Shown here one piece after another: positions 15,410 to 22,155 of a DNA stretch of 26,726 nucleotides. A model generated the notes under the pieces. The model was given only the letters and a program-made list of their open reading frames with translations, was not told the DNA's origin and ran no database searches. This stretch comes from Clostridiales bacterium UBA7011 (GTDB lineage: Bacteria > Bacillota > Clostridia > Oscillospirales > Butyricicoccaceae), in the NCBI GenBank assembly GCA_002449635.1, contig DJXF01000122.1:1-26726 (forward strand), in the 5' to 3' direction. Position 1 is the first letter of the stretch. Each line of letters starts with the position of its first letter. Made by a program: the position numbers and the translations under genes.

Positions 15410-15415
15410 ATTATA
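15410..15415 (-). promoter_or_regulatory. possible mnmG promoter (-10 only)
   Basis: Minus strand TATAAT (15410-15415), about 45 bp before the mnmG start, in an AT-rich stretch. No good -35 is found at 16-18 bp; the candidate there is AAAAAG. Confidence 0.4.
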
Positions 15416-15614
15416 CTAATAGTATTTTCTTTCTTTTTGACATGGCTCGAAATCAGGCTGCAGAATAAACGTCCACAGCCTGTGCATACCTGCCGCCGCA
15501 ATGGGATGGGAAAAGCATGCCGGCTCTATTTTCCGAAATATAGCATCCTTTGCCGGAATATTGCAGCAAGCGACAAAGAAAGCCATTCTCACCACACCTC
15601 TGCGCAGCCGGATT

Positions 15615-15732
15615 CTTTCCACAACTGTGGAAAACTTTGGGGATAATTCCCCGCAATTCTCGCCGGAATTGCGGGACGGACGCCAAAACAGGGGGTGTAA
15701 ACTGTTGATAACTCTGTGTAAAATGTGTAAAA
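15615..15732. promoter_or_regulatory. DnaA-box-like cluster next to mnmG
   Basis: Two inverted elements, CTTTCCACA (15615-15623) and TTTTCCACA on the minus strand (15626-15634), are followed by a tandem array. On the minus strand this reads TTTTACACA (15724-15732), TTTTACACA (15715-15723), three bases, TTATCAACA (15703-15711), and the weaker GTTTACACC (15695-15703). These match the loose DnaA consensus TTWTNCACA with zero or one mismatch. The array lies upstream of mnmG with an AT-rich stretch on its mnmG side. Confidence 0.55.
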
Positions 15733-15784
15733 CCCATTACGAGCCGCAAAGGGAAACATCGTCGGGTACTGTCAAAAAGATCGG

Positions 15785-15825
15785 AAAAAACGCCATTCCG
15801 GACGGATTGCTCTGTCCGGAATGGC
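15785..15825 (-). terminator. intrinsic terminator of mnmE
   Basis: GCCATTCCGGAC and GTCCGGAATGGC (15792-15803, 15814-15825) form a perfect 12-bp stem with a ten-base loop. On the minus strand GTTTTTT follows. It ends the rpmH-to-mnmE gene string. Confidence 0.95.
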
Positions 15826-15835
15826 AGCGGTTTGC

Positions 15836-17203
15836 TTATTTTCCCACGCAGAATTTGTCAAAAATTGTCGCCACGATATCGTCGCGCACCGCCTGACCGG
15901 TGATTTCACCGAGTGCGGCGATTGCGCCCTCCGCATCCATGACAACGGCATCCGGCGTAATGCCGAGCTGTGCCGCGACAAAGGCCGCCTCACAGCGCTC
16001 TGCCGCCCGCACCAGTGCTGCGGCCTGACGGGCGTTGGTGATGATTGTCCCGTCAAACGCCATGCCGTCCATGCCGACGACCTGCGGAATCAGCTCGTAC
16101 AGCTCCTGCAGTCCTTCGCCGGTCTTTGCGCTGACCGCGATCACATGCTCAAAGTGCCGGCGAATCGTTTCCATGTCGAGTGCCGACGGCAAATCGCTCT
16201 TGTTGAGCACCGCAATCGTGCGCTTGCCGTGTGTGCGCGCGATCACCATCAGATCGTCATCCGAAATATGGTCGCTCGAATCAAAGACCGCCAGAATGAG
16301 TGCAGACGCCTGCGCCTGCTTCATCGCGCGATCAATGCCGATTTTTTCGACCGGATCCTCCGTATCGCGCAGTCCTGCCGTGTCATACAGATGCAGCACC
16401 ACCGCACCGATTCGAATTGTCTCCTCAATCACATCGCGCGTTGTGCCGGGTACACTGGTGACAATGGCCCGGTCAACACCGGCGAGCGCGTTGAGCAGGG
16501 AAGATTTTCCCGCATTCGGCCGGCCCAAAATGGCACAGGGGACACCCTCACGCAGGATGCGTCCGCGCTCATAGGTCTCCGCCAGATCATACAGCGCCCG
16601 CGTCGCATTGTGGAGAATTTCACACGCATTGTCAAACAGATGCGAGTCAATTTCCTCATCCGGATAGTCGATGACGGCGAGAAATTCCGCCACAAGATCG
16701 ACGAGATACTGGCGGATTTCGCGAATGCGCGAGCCCACGGCGCCATCCATCTGCGCTGCGGCATTTTCCGCCGCCTGTGCCGTCGCGGCTGTGACCAGAT
16801 CGTGCACCGCCTCTGCGCCGGACAGATCCATTTTGCCCGCCAGAAACGCGCGCTGTGTAAATTCGCCGGGCGCCGCCTGCTGCGCACCGCCGGCAAACAG
16901 TGCCGCCAGTGTCTCGGATAAAATGGCAGGTGAACCATGGCACTGAATTTCTGCCATATCCTCACCGGTATAGGAATGGGGCGCGTGCATGACACAGCAC
17001 AGGCAATGGTCAATCACCCTGCCGTCACGCGCGTGCAGAGCGCCGTAGGTGAGCAGGCGGGAGGGACGCGCAGAAAGCGCGCCGCCGCCCTGCGGGGTAA
17101 AAATTTTATCTGCAATCGCAAGGGTTTGAGGTCCGGAAACGCGGATAATGCCGATCGGTCCGGAAGCAGGCCCTGTCGCGATTGCGGCAATGGTCGTGCC
17201 CAT
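15836..17203 (-). CDS. mnmE: tRNA modification GTPase MnmE (TrmE)
   Basis: 455-residue dimeric GTPase, partner of MnmG in cmnm5U34 synthesis. The N-terminal formyl-THF-binding domain starts TIAAIATGPASGPIGIIRVS. The helical domain holds the inserted G domain: G1 GRPNAGKSS (227-235), G2 TTRD (254-257), G3 DTAG (274-277), G4 NKSD (334-337). The protein ends FDKFCVGK, keeping the essential C-x-G-K cysteine. The ATG at 17203 follows GAGGTAGATT. It is the last gene of the string rpmH-rnpA-yidD-yidC-jag-mnmE, 30 bp after jag, and is followed by a strong terminator. Confidence 0.97.
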   Translation of the reverse strand: MGTTIAAIATGPASGPIGIIRVSGPQTLAIADKIFTPQGGGALSARPSRLLTYGALHARDGRVIDHCLCCVMHAPHSYTGEDMAEIQCHGSPAILSETLAALFAGGAQQAAPGEFTQRAFLAGKMDLSGAEAVHDLVTAATAQAAENAAAQMDGAVGSRIREIRQYLVDLVAEFLAVIDYPDEEIDSHLFDNACEILHNATRALYDLAETYERGRILREGVPCAILGRPNAGKSSLLNALAGVDRAIVTSVPGTTRDVIEETIRIGAVVLHLYDTAGLRDTEDPVEKIGIDRAMKQAQASALILAVFDSSDHISDDDLMVIARTHGKRTIAVLNKSDLPSALDMETIRRHFEHVIAVSAKTGEGLQELYELIPQVVGMDGMAFDGTIITNARQAAALVRAAERCEAAFVAAQLGITPDAVVMDAEGAIAALGEITGQAVRDDIVATIFDKFCVGK

Positions 17204-17233
17204 AATCTACCTCATTTCCATGAATGCTGCCGC

Positions 17234-17920
17234 TTACTCCGCACTTCTGTGCTCACGGGGTCCTCTGCGGTAGCCGCCGCGCGGCGCACGCGTGCCGCGC
17301 TCGAGCGCAACGACAACACGACGGTTCGGCTCAGTGCCGGTCGAATACGTTGTGACACCCTGGTAATCCTGAAGCGTCGAATGAATAATGCGGCGCTCAT
17401 ACGGATTCATCGGCTCTAACGTCATGTTTTTGTGGTATTTCAGCACTTTACCCGCCATTTTGCGTGCGAGACGCTGGAGGGATTCCTCGCGCTTGGCACG
17501 ATAGCCCTCGGTATCAATCGCAATGCGGATATGCTCTTCCTTGCCGCGGTTGACCGTCAGGGAAGTGAGATACTGAATCGCATCGAGGGTGTCGCCGCGG
17601 CGGCCGATGACAGCGCCCATGTCCTCACCGCGGATATCCAGAATAATCTGGCCGTCCTCGCCGTCCATCGGGAACGCTTCGCCTTGAATTCCCATGCGGG
17701 ACAGCAGGCCGTCGACAAATTCCTTTGCCTCGCTTGCCGGTGTGGCTTCCTCATAGGAAACGCGGACATGTGCCGGCACCGCGCCGATGCCGAAAAAGCC
17801 CGACTTTCCCTTGTTCAGAACTTCTACGCTGACGCTGTCGCGCTCCATACCCAGCTCCTGCAGTGCCAGCTCAACAGCCTCATCAATGGAAGAGGCCTGC
17901 TTTTCAATATACTTTGTCAT
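17234..17920 (-). CDS. jag: Jag/KhpB RNA-binding protein (Jag_N-KH-R3H)
   Basis: 228 residues in three parts. Jag_N (about 1-52) contains GKSGFFGIGAVPAHVRV. The KH domain (about 80-150) has the loop GAVIGRRGDTLDAIQYLTSL. The R3H domain (about 160-215) has MNPYERRIIHSTLQDY and TEPNRRVVVALE. The short Arg/Gly-rich tail may add RNA affinity. Jag homologues bind RNA, often with KhpA, and affect cell elongation and division in streptococci. The pairing with yidC is conserved across Firmicutes. It starts at ATG 17920, 22 bp after yidC, with GGGAG about 12 bases away, rather far. Confidence 0.95.
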   Translation of the reverse strand: MTKYIEKQASSIDEAVELALQELGMERDSVSVEVLNKGKSGFFGIGAVPAHVRVSYEEATPASEAKEFVDGLLSRMGIQGEAFPMDGEDGQIILDIRGEDMGAVIGRRGDTLDAIQYLTSLTVNRGKEEHIRIAIDTEGYRAKREESLQRLARKMAGKVLKYHKNMTLEPMNPYERRIIHSTLQDYQGVTTYSTGTEPNRRVVVALERGTRAPRGGYRRGPREHRSAE

Positions 17921-17942
17921 AAACTTCGCTTACTCCCGTCTG

Positions 17943-19058
17943 TTATTCGTCGTCATCGACCTGTCGGCCGGCTCTGCGGGCAGCTTCTTTCTCCGCCTTA
18001 ATCTGCGCGGAGCGGGCGGCAGTTTCCTTTTCCTTCAGCCGTTTTTGTTCCGCTTCTCGCGCTTTGAGCTTCTTTTTGGACACGTTTGCCGACGATGCAC
18101 CGCGGTATTCGGTCTCAACACCGGCTTTTTTCGCTTCCTCCTGCTCCGCGAGCTTCATCTGATGGGCAGCCTCACGGCGTTTGCGCTCCTTTGTGATTTC
18201 GTCGTCCTCCGCCTTGTCAAACTTGACAATATACCAGGTGAGAACCAACTCCTGAATAACGGTAAAGACATTGTTGACGATCCAGTAAACACCCATAGAC
18301 GCCGGAAGCGTGAAGGCAATCCACACCGACATCAGCGGCATCATGATGAGCATCGCATTCATCGTCGAATTCATCTGTACATTGCCCTGCTGCGCATTCG
18401 GATTCTGCACCTTCTGCATCTTCTGCATGACGAAGGAGGACAGCAGCGCTGTTGCGCCCGATACAATCGGGATCATCCACAGCACATTCAGTGTCGTAAA
18501 CGACGGAATCGCGGACAGATCAATGCCGAAAAAGTTAAAGTCAATGTTGACCAGACCCTCTGAAACGAAGCTGGAAACCTTATCCCAGTTTTCATGCACC
18601 GTCTTTGCCAGCTGAATCTGACCGGAAATTGCGGACGCATCATAGGTCTCACCGAGCGCCTTGGCAATATTGGTGATCGTATCGGTGGAAAGACCCATCA
18701 TGTAGGTCATCGGCTTGCGCACTGCGTAATACAGCGCCATCATAACCGGCAGCGTGATGAACGAAAGCAGGCAGCTGCCCATCGGATTGACGCCCTCGCG
18801 CTCATACAGCTTCTGAATTTCCTCATTCACCTTTTCTTTGTTGTTTGCATAACGCTTTTGAATTGCCGCAGACTCCGCCTGGACAATATTCATTTTCTTC
18901 ATGCCCTTTTTCTGCTTGTACATAAAAGGCAGAAGAATCAGCTTGACGATCAGCGTAAACAGAATCAGCGCAATGCCGTAATTCTGTACGAGTGAAAAAA
19001 TCGCCATCAGGATCAGACCGAGCGGCCTGACAATTATAATTCCGAAAAAGTCTCCCAT
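17943..19058 (-). CDS. yidC: membrane protein insertase YidC/OxaI (SpoIIIJ-type)
   Basis: 371-residue polytopic membrane protein that inserts proteins into the membrane with or without Sec. Five hydrophobic segments lie at about 6-44 (long, perhaps entry plus helix 1), 95-115, 190-212, 232-251 and 255-278. The hydrophilic-groove charge is K39 in IVKLILLPF. YIVKFDKAEDDE ends the membrane part, and residues 285-371 form a highly charged Lys/Glu/Ala coiled tail that could contact ribosomes. There is no lipobox, unlike Bacillus SpoIIIJ. The ATG at 19058 follows GGAGGATCAA; a TTG twelve bases earlier is in frame but lies on the ribosome site. It is adjacent to yidD and jag as in other Firmicutes. 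Confidence 0.95.
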   Translation of the reverse strand: MGDFFGIIIVRPLGLILMAIFSLVQNYGIALILFTLIVKLILLPFMYKQKKGMKKMNIVQAESAAIQKRYANNKEKVNEEIQKLYEREGVNPMGSCLLSFITLPVMMALYYAVRKPMTYMMGLSTDTITNIAKALGETYDASAISGQIQLAKTVHENWDKVSSFVSEGLVNIDFNFFGIDLSAIPSFTTLNVLWMIPIVSGATALLSSFVMQKMQKVQNPNAQQGNVQMNSTMNAMLIMMPLMSVWIAFTLPASMGVYWIVNNVFTVIQELVLTWYIVKFDKAEDDEITKERKRREAAHQMKLAEQEEAKKAGVETEYRGASSANVSKKKLKAREAEQKRLKEKETAARSAQIKAEKEAARRAGRQVDDDE

Positions 19059-19106
19059 TTGATCCTCCAAAGTGGGTAAATTGGGTAAAATAGATGTAGT
19101 TCTCCG

Positions 19107-19322
19107 TCAGGGCACCGGATCGTAGGGATTGTGGTGCGAAAACGGATGGCATCGCGCAATTCGTTTGCAGGCGAGCCAGCCGCCGCGAAGTGCGCCATAT
19201 TTTTCAATCGCCTCCAGCGCATAAGCGGAGCAGGTAGGATTGTAACGGCAGCGCGGTCTCGTGTACGGCGAAATTGCGGAACGGTAAAATCGAATGCAGG
19301 CAAGCAGGATACGCTTTATCAT
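19107..19322 (-). CDS. yidD: membrane protein insertion efficiency factor YidD
   Basis: 71 residues. The UPF0161 hallmark RFYRSAISPYTRPRCRYNPTCSAYALEAIEKYG followed by GGWLACKRIARCHPF is almost complete, including the three conserved cysteines. YidD helps insertion of membrane proteins near YidC. It starts at ATG 19322, overlapping the rnpA stop codon by four bases (ATGA), with GGAAGGG upstream. The ending at HNPYDPVP is typical of the family. Confidence 0.95.
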   Translation of the reverse strand: MIKRILLACIRFYRSAISPYTRPRCRYNPTCSAYALEAIEKYGALRGGWLACKRIARCHPFSHHNPYDPVP

Positions 19323-19669
19323 GGCAGTTTCCCTTCCTTTGTCAGATTCAGTCCCAGCTGTCGGGTGCATCGCAGAAAGGCGCGCTCCATCTGTTCATAG
19401 GACGCTGTCACCGCGCGATGACGCGCAACGACGACCAGATCGGTATTCGGCCGCAGCTCATCCCTGTGCAGGCGGTAAACCTCTCGAATCAGGCGTTTGA
19501 TGCGGTTGCGCTGTACTGCGCCGCCGAGCTTCACGCCCACCGTAATGCCGAGACGTCCCGCGCCGTATTTGTTGCGCAGCGCATAAACCACCAGACAATC
19601 CGAGGATGCCGAATGCCCCCGCGCATACAGCCTGCGAAAATCGCGGTTTTCCTTTAAGGTGTTTTTCAT
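19319..19669 (-). CDS. rnpA: ribonuclease P protein component
   Basis: 116-residue basic protein subunit of RNase P that helps the catalytic RNA cut 5' leaders from pre-tRNAs. Seen are the N-terminal LKENRDFRRLYARG, LGITVGVKLGGAVQRNRIKR with the RNR motif (family RNxxKR), LIREVYRLH and DLVVVARH. The start is ATG 19669 with AAAGGAAG upstream; a longer frame reaches 19735 but lacks a ribosome site. It is coupled to yidD by the four-base overlap. The gap to rpmH is 321 bp, much wider than usual, and contains several hairpins. Confidence 0.96.
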   Translation of the reverse strand: MKNTLKENRDFRRLYARGHSASSDCLVVYALRNKYGAGRLGITVGVKLGGAVQRNRIKRLIREVYRLHRDELRPNTDLVVVARHRAVTASYEQMERAFLRCTRQLGLNLTKEGKLP

Positions 19670-19990
19670 CGCCCGACTTCCTTTGTGTTCCGTTTTGCAG
19701 AACGCATGCCCTGTCACCGTTTTTTGTACCCGCACAGCAGGGGACAGGGGAACATCACGTCCCTCTCCGGCTCATTCTTTTTACTGCCGGAGCTGACAGA
19801 CTGCCTTGTTTTCCGGCGCGCAGTCCGTCCGAATTGTAATTGCGCCGTCCGAAAATACGGAGAGGAATAGTTCTCCATATAACAGAAATGGACCGCCGGG
19901 CGGTCCATCGATCTGTTCACATGGATTGTGAGCCGAATTTCTCAAAAGAAACCGACCCATTCCGCTGCTCCTTGCAGAAGCAGGGGAAAA
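19670..19990 (-). other. long structured rpmH-rnpA intergenic region
   Basis: 321 bp with no supported gene but many repeats. ATGGACCGCC and GGCGGTCCAT (19888-19908) form a near-perfect hairpin followed on the minus strand by TTTCTGTT, possibly an attenuator after rpmH. CTCCGGC/GCCGGAG pair (19765-19771, 19786-19792), as do CCCTGTC/GACAGGG (19709-19715, 19743-19749). A direct repeat CCGTCCGAA occurs at 19825-19833 and 19845-19853, exactly 20 bp apart. A structured leader or processing region for rnpA is plausible. A 68-codon minus-strand frame at 19714-19920 has no family resemblance. Confidence 0.45.
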
Positions 19991-20125
19991 TCAGTGGCTC
20001 AGGCGCTTGCGGCCGCGCGCGCGGCGACGAGCGAGAACCTTTCTGCCGTTTGCAGTAGCCATTCTCTTGCGGAAGCCGTGCACCTTGCTGCGCTGACGCT
20101 TCTTCGGCTGATATGTTCTTAACAT
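19991..20125 (-). CDS. rpmH: 50S ribosomal protein L34
   Basis: 44-residue, very basic protein of the large ribosomal subunit. The sequence begins MLRTYQPKKRQRSKVHGFRK and continues through RMATANGRKVLARRRARGRK to RLSH, nearly textbook L34. The start ATG at 20125 follows GGAGGTG with eight-base spacing. It is the first gene of the leftward string and lies next to dnaA, as in most bacteria. Confidence 0.98.
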   Translation of the reverse strand: MLRTYQPKKRQRSKVHGFRKRMATANGRKVLARRRARGRKRLSH

Positions 20126-20250
20126 AGTGGCTGCACCTCCATTTATCAACTATAGTTTCAATGCGTGCGGGCACCGGCAGCTGTCCGAGTCCCACCCCTT
20201 GGAAACCGGGCGGACGCCGCTGCCTGCGGCCATACACTGCGTGCGTGTAC
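20126..20250 (-). other. GC-rich untranslated leader of rpmH
   Basis: About 125 nt between the predicted start site and the rpmH ATG. It contains a GCCGC-TGCCT-GCGGC hairpin (20216-20230) and other GC-rich complementary stretches. It might fold and regulate L34 synthesis; no known ribosomal-leader motif is recognised. Confidence 0.4.
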
Positions 20251-20257
20251 AAACTAC

Positions 20258-20287
20258 ATTATAATCAGGAAAACGGGACATTGTCAA
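20258..20287 (-). promoter_or_regulatory. rpmH operon promoter
   Basis: Minus strand: perfect TTGACA (20282-20287), 18 bp, perfect TATAAT (20258-20263). It should drive rpmH and probably the downstream rnpA-yidD-yidC-jag-mnmE string. Confidence 0.85.
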
Positions 20288-20348
20288 TCATTATTTGCTC
20301 AAACACACCGTTTTTTCCGTCGTCTGCTGACTTTTTTGCGGTTTTGCT

Positions 20349-20387
20349 TGTGAATACTGTGGAAAACCCTGTGGACACGGTGGAAAT
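20349..20387. promoter_or_regulatory. DnaA-box cluster upstream of dnaA
   Basis: Four 9-mers in the same orientation, minus-strand reading: GTATTCACA (20349-20357), TTTTCCACA (20358-20366), GTGTCCACA (20370-20378), ATTTCCACC (20379-20387). They abut with only one three-base gap. Compared with TTATCCACA they carry one to three mismatches. They overlap the predicted dnaA promoter, as expected for the incA/B part of a Firmicutes origin and for DnaA autoregulation. Confidence 0.7.
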
Positions 20388-20400
20388 TTGGTGGTATCAT
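20372..20400 (+). promoter_or_regulatory. dnaA promoter
   Basis: TGGACA (20372-20377), exactly 17 bp, TATCAT (20395-20400), about 92 bp before the dnaA ATG. The -35 lies inside a DnaA-box-like element and another fills part of the spacer. Confidence 0.6.
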
Positions 20401-20491
20401 TAAATTTGTATCAGTATCCGAAGGAGAAAATCTCCTGCTGATCTGAGAAAAGAACGACTCCAATTCACTTCCGGAGGGGGATTACCACGAT

Positions 20492-21781
20492 ATGAACACA
20501 CCTGCCGATATCTGGAATATGGTGCTGGGACTGCTGGAAAAGCGCCTTCAGCCGGTCACCATCGACGCATGGTTTGACGATCTGACCGCTGTTGAATTCA
20601 AGGATGACACGCTGCTGCTCCACACACCGGATAAATTCAAAAAAGAGATCATCGACCAGCGCTATCTGCAGACCATCAAAGATGCACTGCGCGACCTGTT
20701 TTCCGCCGAAATTGACGTCATTGTCACCACCGGCGAAGCGCCCAAGCTCGCCCGCGACAACGACGGCGGAACCTATGATGAATATACGTTTGAACAGTTC
20801 ATCGTCGGCTCTTCCAACAAATTTGCACACGCGGCCGCAACCGCTGTCGCCAACAATCCGGCCAAAAACTATAACCCGCTGTTCATCTACGGACAGTCCG
20901 GTCTGGGCAAAACGCACCTGATGTACGCCATCGCGTCCGTCGTGCGCCGCGACCATCCGTCCTACCGCATTGTCTATATCAAGGGTGAGGACTTCACAAA
21001 TGAACTCATCAACGCCATCGCGGAGGGACAGGTTCAGGAATTTCGCGACAAATACCGCCTCGCCGACCTGTTTCTCGTCGACGACGTGCAGTTTATCGCC
21101 GGCAAAGACCGCACACAGGAAGAATTTTTCCACACCTTCAACGCACTGTATGAGGCGCACAAACAGATTGTCCTGACCTCCGACCGACCGCCGAAGGAAA
21201 TTCACACGCTCGAGGACCGCCTGCAGACGCGATTTGAATGGGGTCTGCTCGCGGACATTCAGCCGCCTGACTACGAAACCCGCATGGCGATCATCCATGT
21301 CAAGGCGGATTCGCTCAACGTCAATCTGCCCGACGAAATTGTCAATTATATCGCCACGACGATCACCTCCAACGTGCGGCAGCTCGAGGGAACGGTCAAG
21401 AAAATCAAGGCCCTGCACGATCTGATGGAACGGGAGATCGATCTGGAGCTTGCACAGGAAGCCGTCTCCGATATTTTTAAGGAAAATCCGGGGCTGAACC
21501 CGACGCCGGAAATGATTCTGCGCGAGGTTTCCAATTATTACTGCACACCCGTGGAAAAGCTGCGCGGCAGCGGACGCTCAAAAGACACCGTTCTTCCGCG
21601 GCAGGTTGCGATGTATCTCGTCCGGCAGCTCACAGATTACTCGCTCCCGGAAATCGGAAAGGTATTTTCACGCGACCACACAACCGTTCTTCACTCCATC
21701 AACAAGGTAGAACAGTATCTGCGCGAGACGAGCGAAATGGAAAATGTCATCAAAACGCTGAAGGCAAACATCCGCGGCTGA
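20492..21781 (+). CDS. dnaA: chromosomal replication initiator protein DnaA
   Basis: 429-residue AAA+ initiator that binds DnaA boxes, assembles on oriC and opens the duplex. Domain I is about 1-80. The linker is short. The AAA+ core shows YDEYTFEQFIVGSSNKFAHA, Walker A GQSGLGKTH (134-142) and Walker B LFLVDDVQ (193-200). Domain IV carries the DnaA-box-reading signature DHTTVLHSINKVEQ (395-408). The length is slightly under the Bacillus protein because the linker is short. The ATG at 20492 follows GGAGGGGG at about 11 bases. No terminator lies before dnaN, so co-transcription through the origin spacer is possible. Confidence 0.98.
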   Translation: MNTPADIWNMVLGLLEKRLQPVTIDAWFDDLTAVEFKDDTLLLHTPDKFKKEIIDQRYLQTIKDALRDLFSAEIDVIVTTGEAPKLARDNDGGTYDEYTFEQFIVGSSNKFAHAAATAVANNPAKNYNPLFIYGQSGLGKTHLMYAIASVVRRDHPSYRIVYIKGEDFTNELINAIAEGQVQEFRDKYRLADLFLVDDVQFIAGKDRTQEEFFHTFNALYEAHKQIVLTSDRPPKEIHTLEDRLQTRFEWGLLADIQPPDYETRMAIIHVKADSLNVNLPDEIVNYIATTITSNVRQLEGTVKKIKALHDLMEREIDLELAQEAVSDIFKENPGLNPTPEMILREVSNYYCTPVEKLRGSGRSKDTVLPRQVAMYLVRQLTDYSLPEIGKVFSRDHTTVLHSINKVEQYLRETSEMENVIKTLKANIRG

Positions 21782-22138
21782 TCTTCCCAATGCATAAATA
21801 TACAGGCTCAAATGACGGAAATGCGAAGGAATTCCTTCAAATTTTTCCACATATTCCTGTTAACTGTGCAGGAACATGCTGTGGAAAAGGACAGGGGTTT
21901 CGAATTATCCAAGTTTTGTCCGATTTTGTCCACACCCTCCGTGTGAAGCAAAAATCCCCATGAAATGGACACTTTCAGGACTTTTCCACATTTTCCACCT
22001 CTCTACTACTATTACTAAAAATACTATTCTATTCTGTTAGATTACACTCTGATTCGTCAGACGTCCGATGCCTGAAAGGATACGGACAGGAGACAGGATC
22101 AATGAAACAACATCCGCATACAAATGAGGAGGCGTATC
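21782..22138. other. oriC: oriC: DnaA boxes, DnaA-trio-like tract and AT-rich unwinding region
   Basis: DnaA boxes: TTTTCCACA (21843-21851, plus), TTTTCCACA (21880-21888, minus), TTGTCCACA (21926-21934, plus), TTTTCCACA (21982-21990, plus) and the abutting TTTTCCACC (21991-21999). Four bases later comes CTACTACTATTACTA (22003-22017), a run of trinucleotides like the DnaA-trio of Bacillus oriC, then an AT-rich stretch to about 22045. Box pair, trio and AT-rich stretch are in the order known for the Bacillus unwinding site. The region also holds a partial box TTATCCAAG (21905-21913). Confidence 0.85.
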
Positions 22139-22155
22139 ATGCAGTTTTCATGTGA
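22102..22155 (+). CDS. possible 17-residue upstream peptide overlapping the dnaN start
   Basis: ATG at 22102 follows AGGAGACAGGA and opens a frame MKQHPHTNEEAYHAVFM ending in TGA at 22153-22155. It reads through the dnaN ribosome site and start codon in another frame. It could couple or tune dnaN translation, or be chance; a frame this short carries no coding evidence of its own. Confidence 0.25.
   Translation: MKQHPHTNEEAYHAVFM

Larger units (their letters stand above)
15366..15784. other. mnmE-mnmG intergenic region
   Basis: About 420 bp before the mnmE terminator. It holds the possible mnmG -10, an AT-rich stretch at about 15383-15440, and DnaA-box-like elements at 15615-15634 and 15695-15732. 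I see no gene with a ribosome site. Plus-strand open frames at 15437-15646 and 15501-15896 have no family resemblance. Confidence 0.5.

Noticed and set aside
20465..21418. Open frame of 317 codons antisense to dnaA
   Set aside because: Frame mirrors dnaA; no start signal or known domain.
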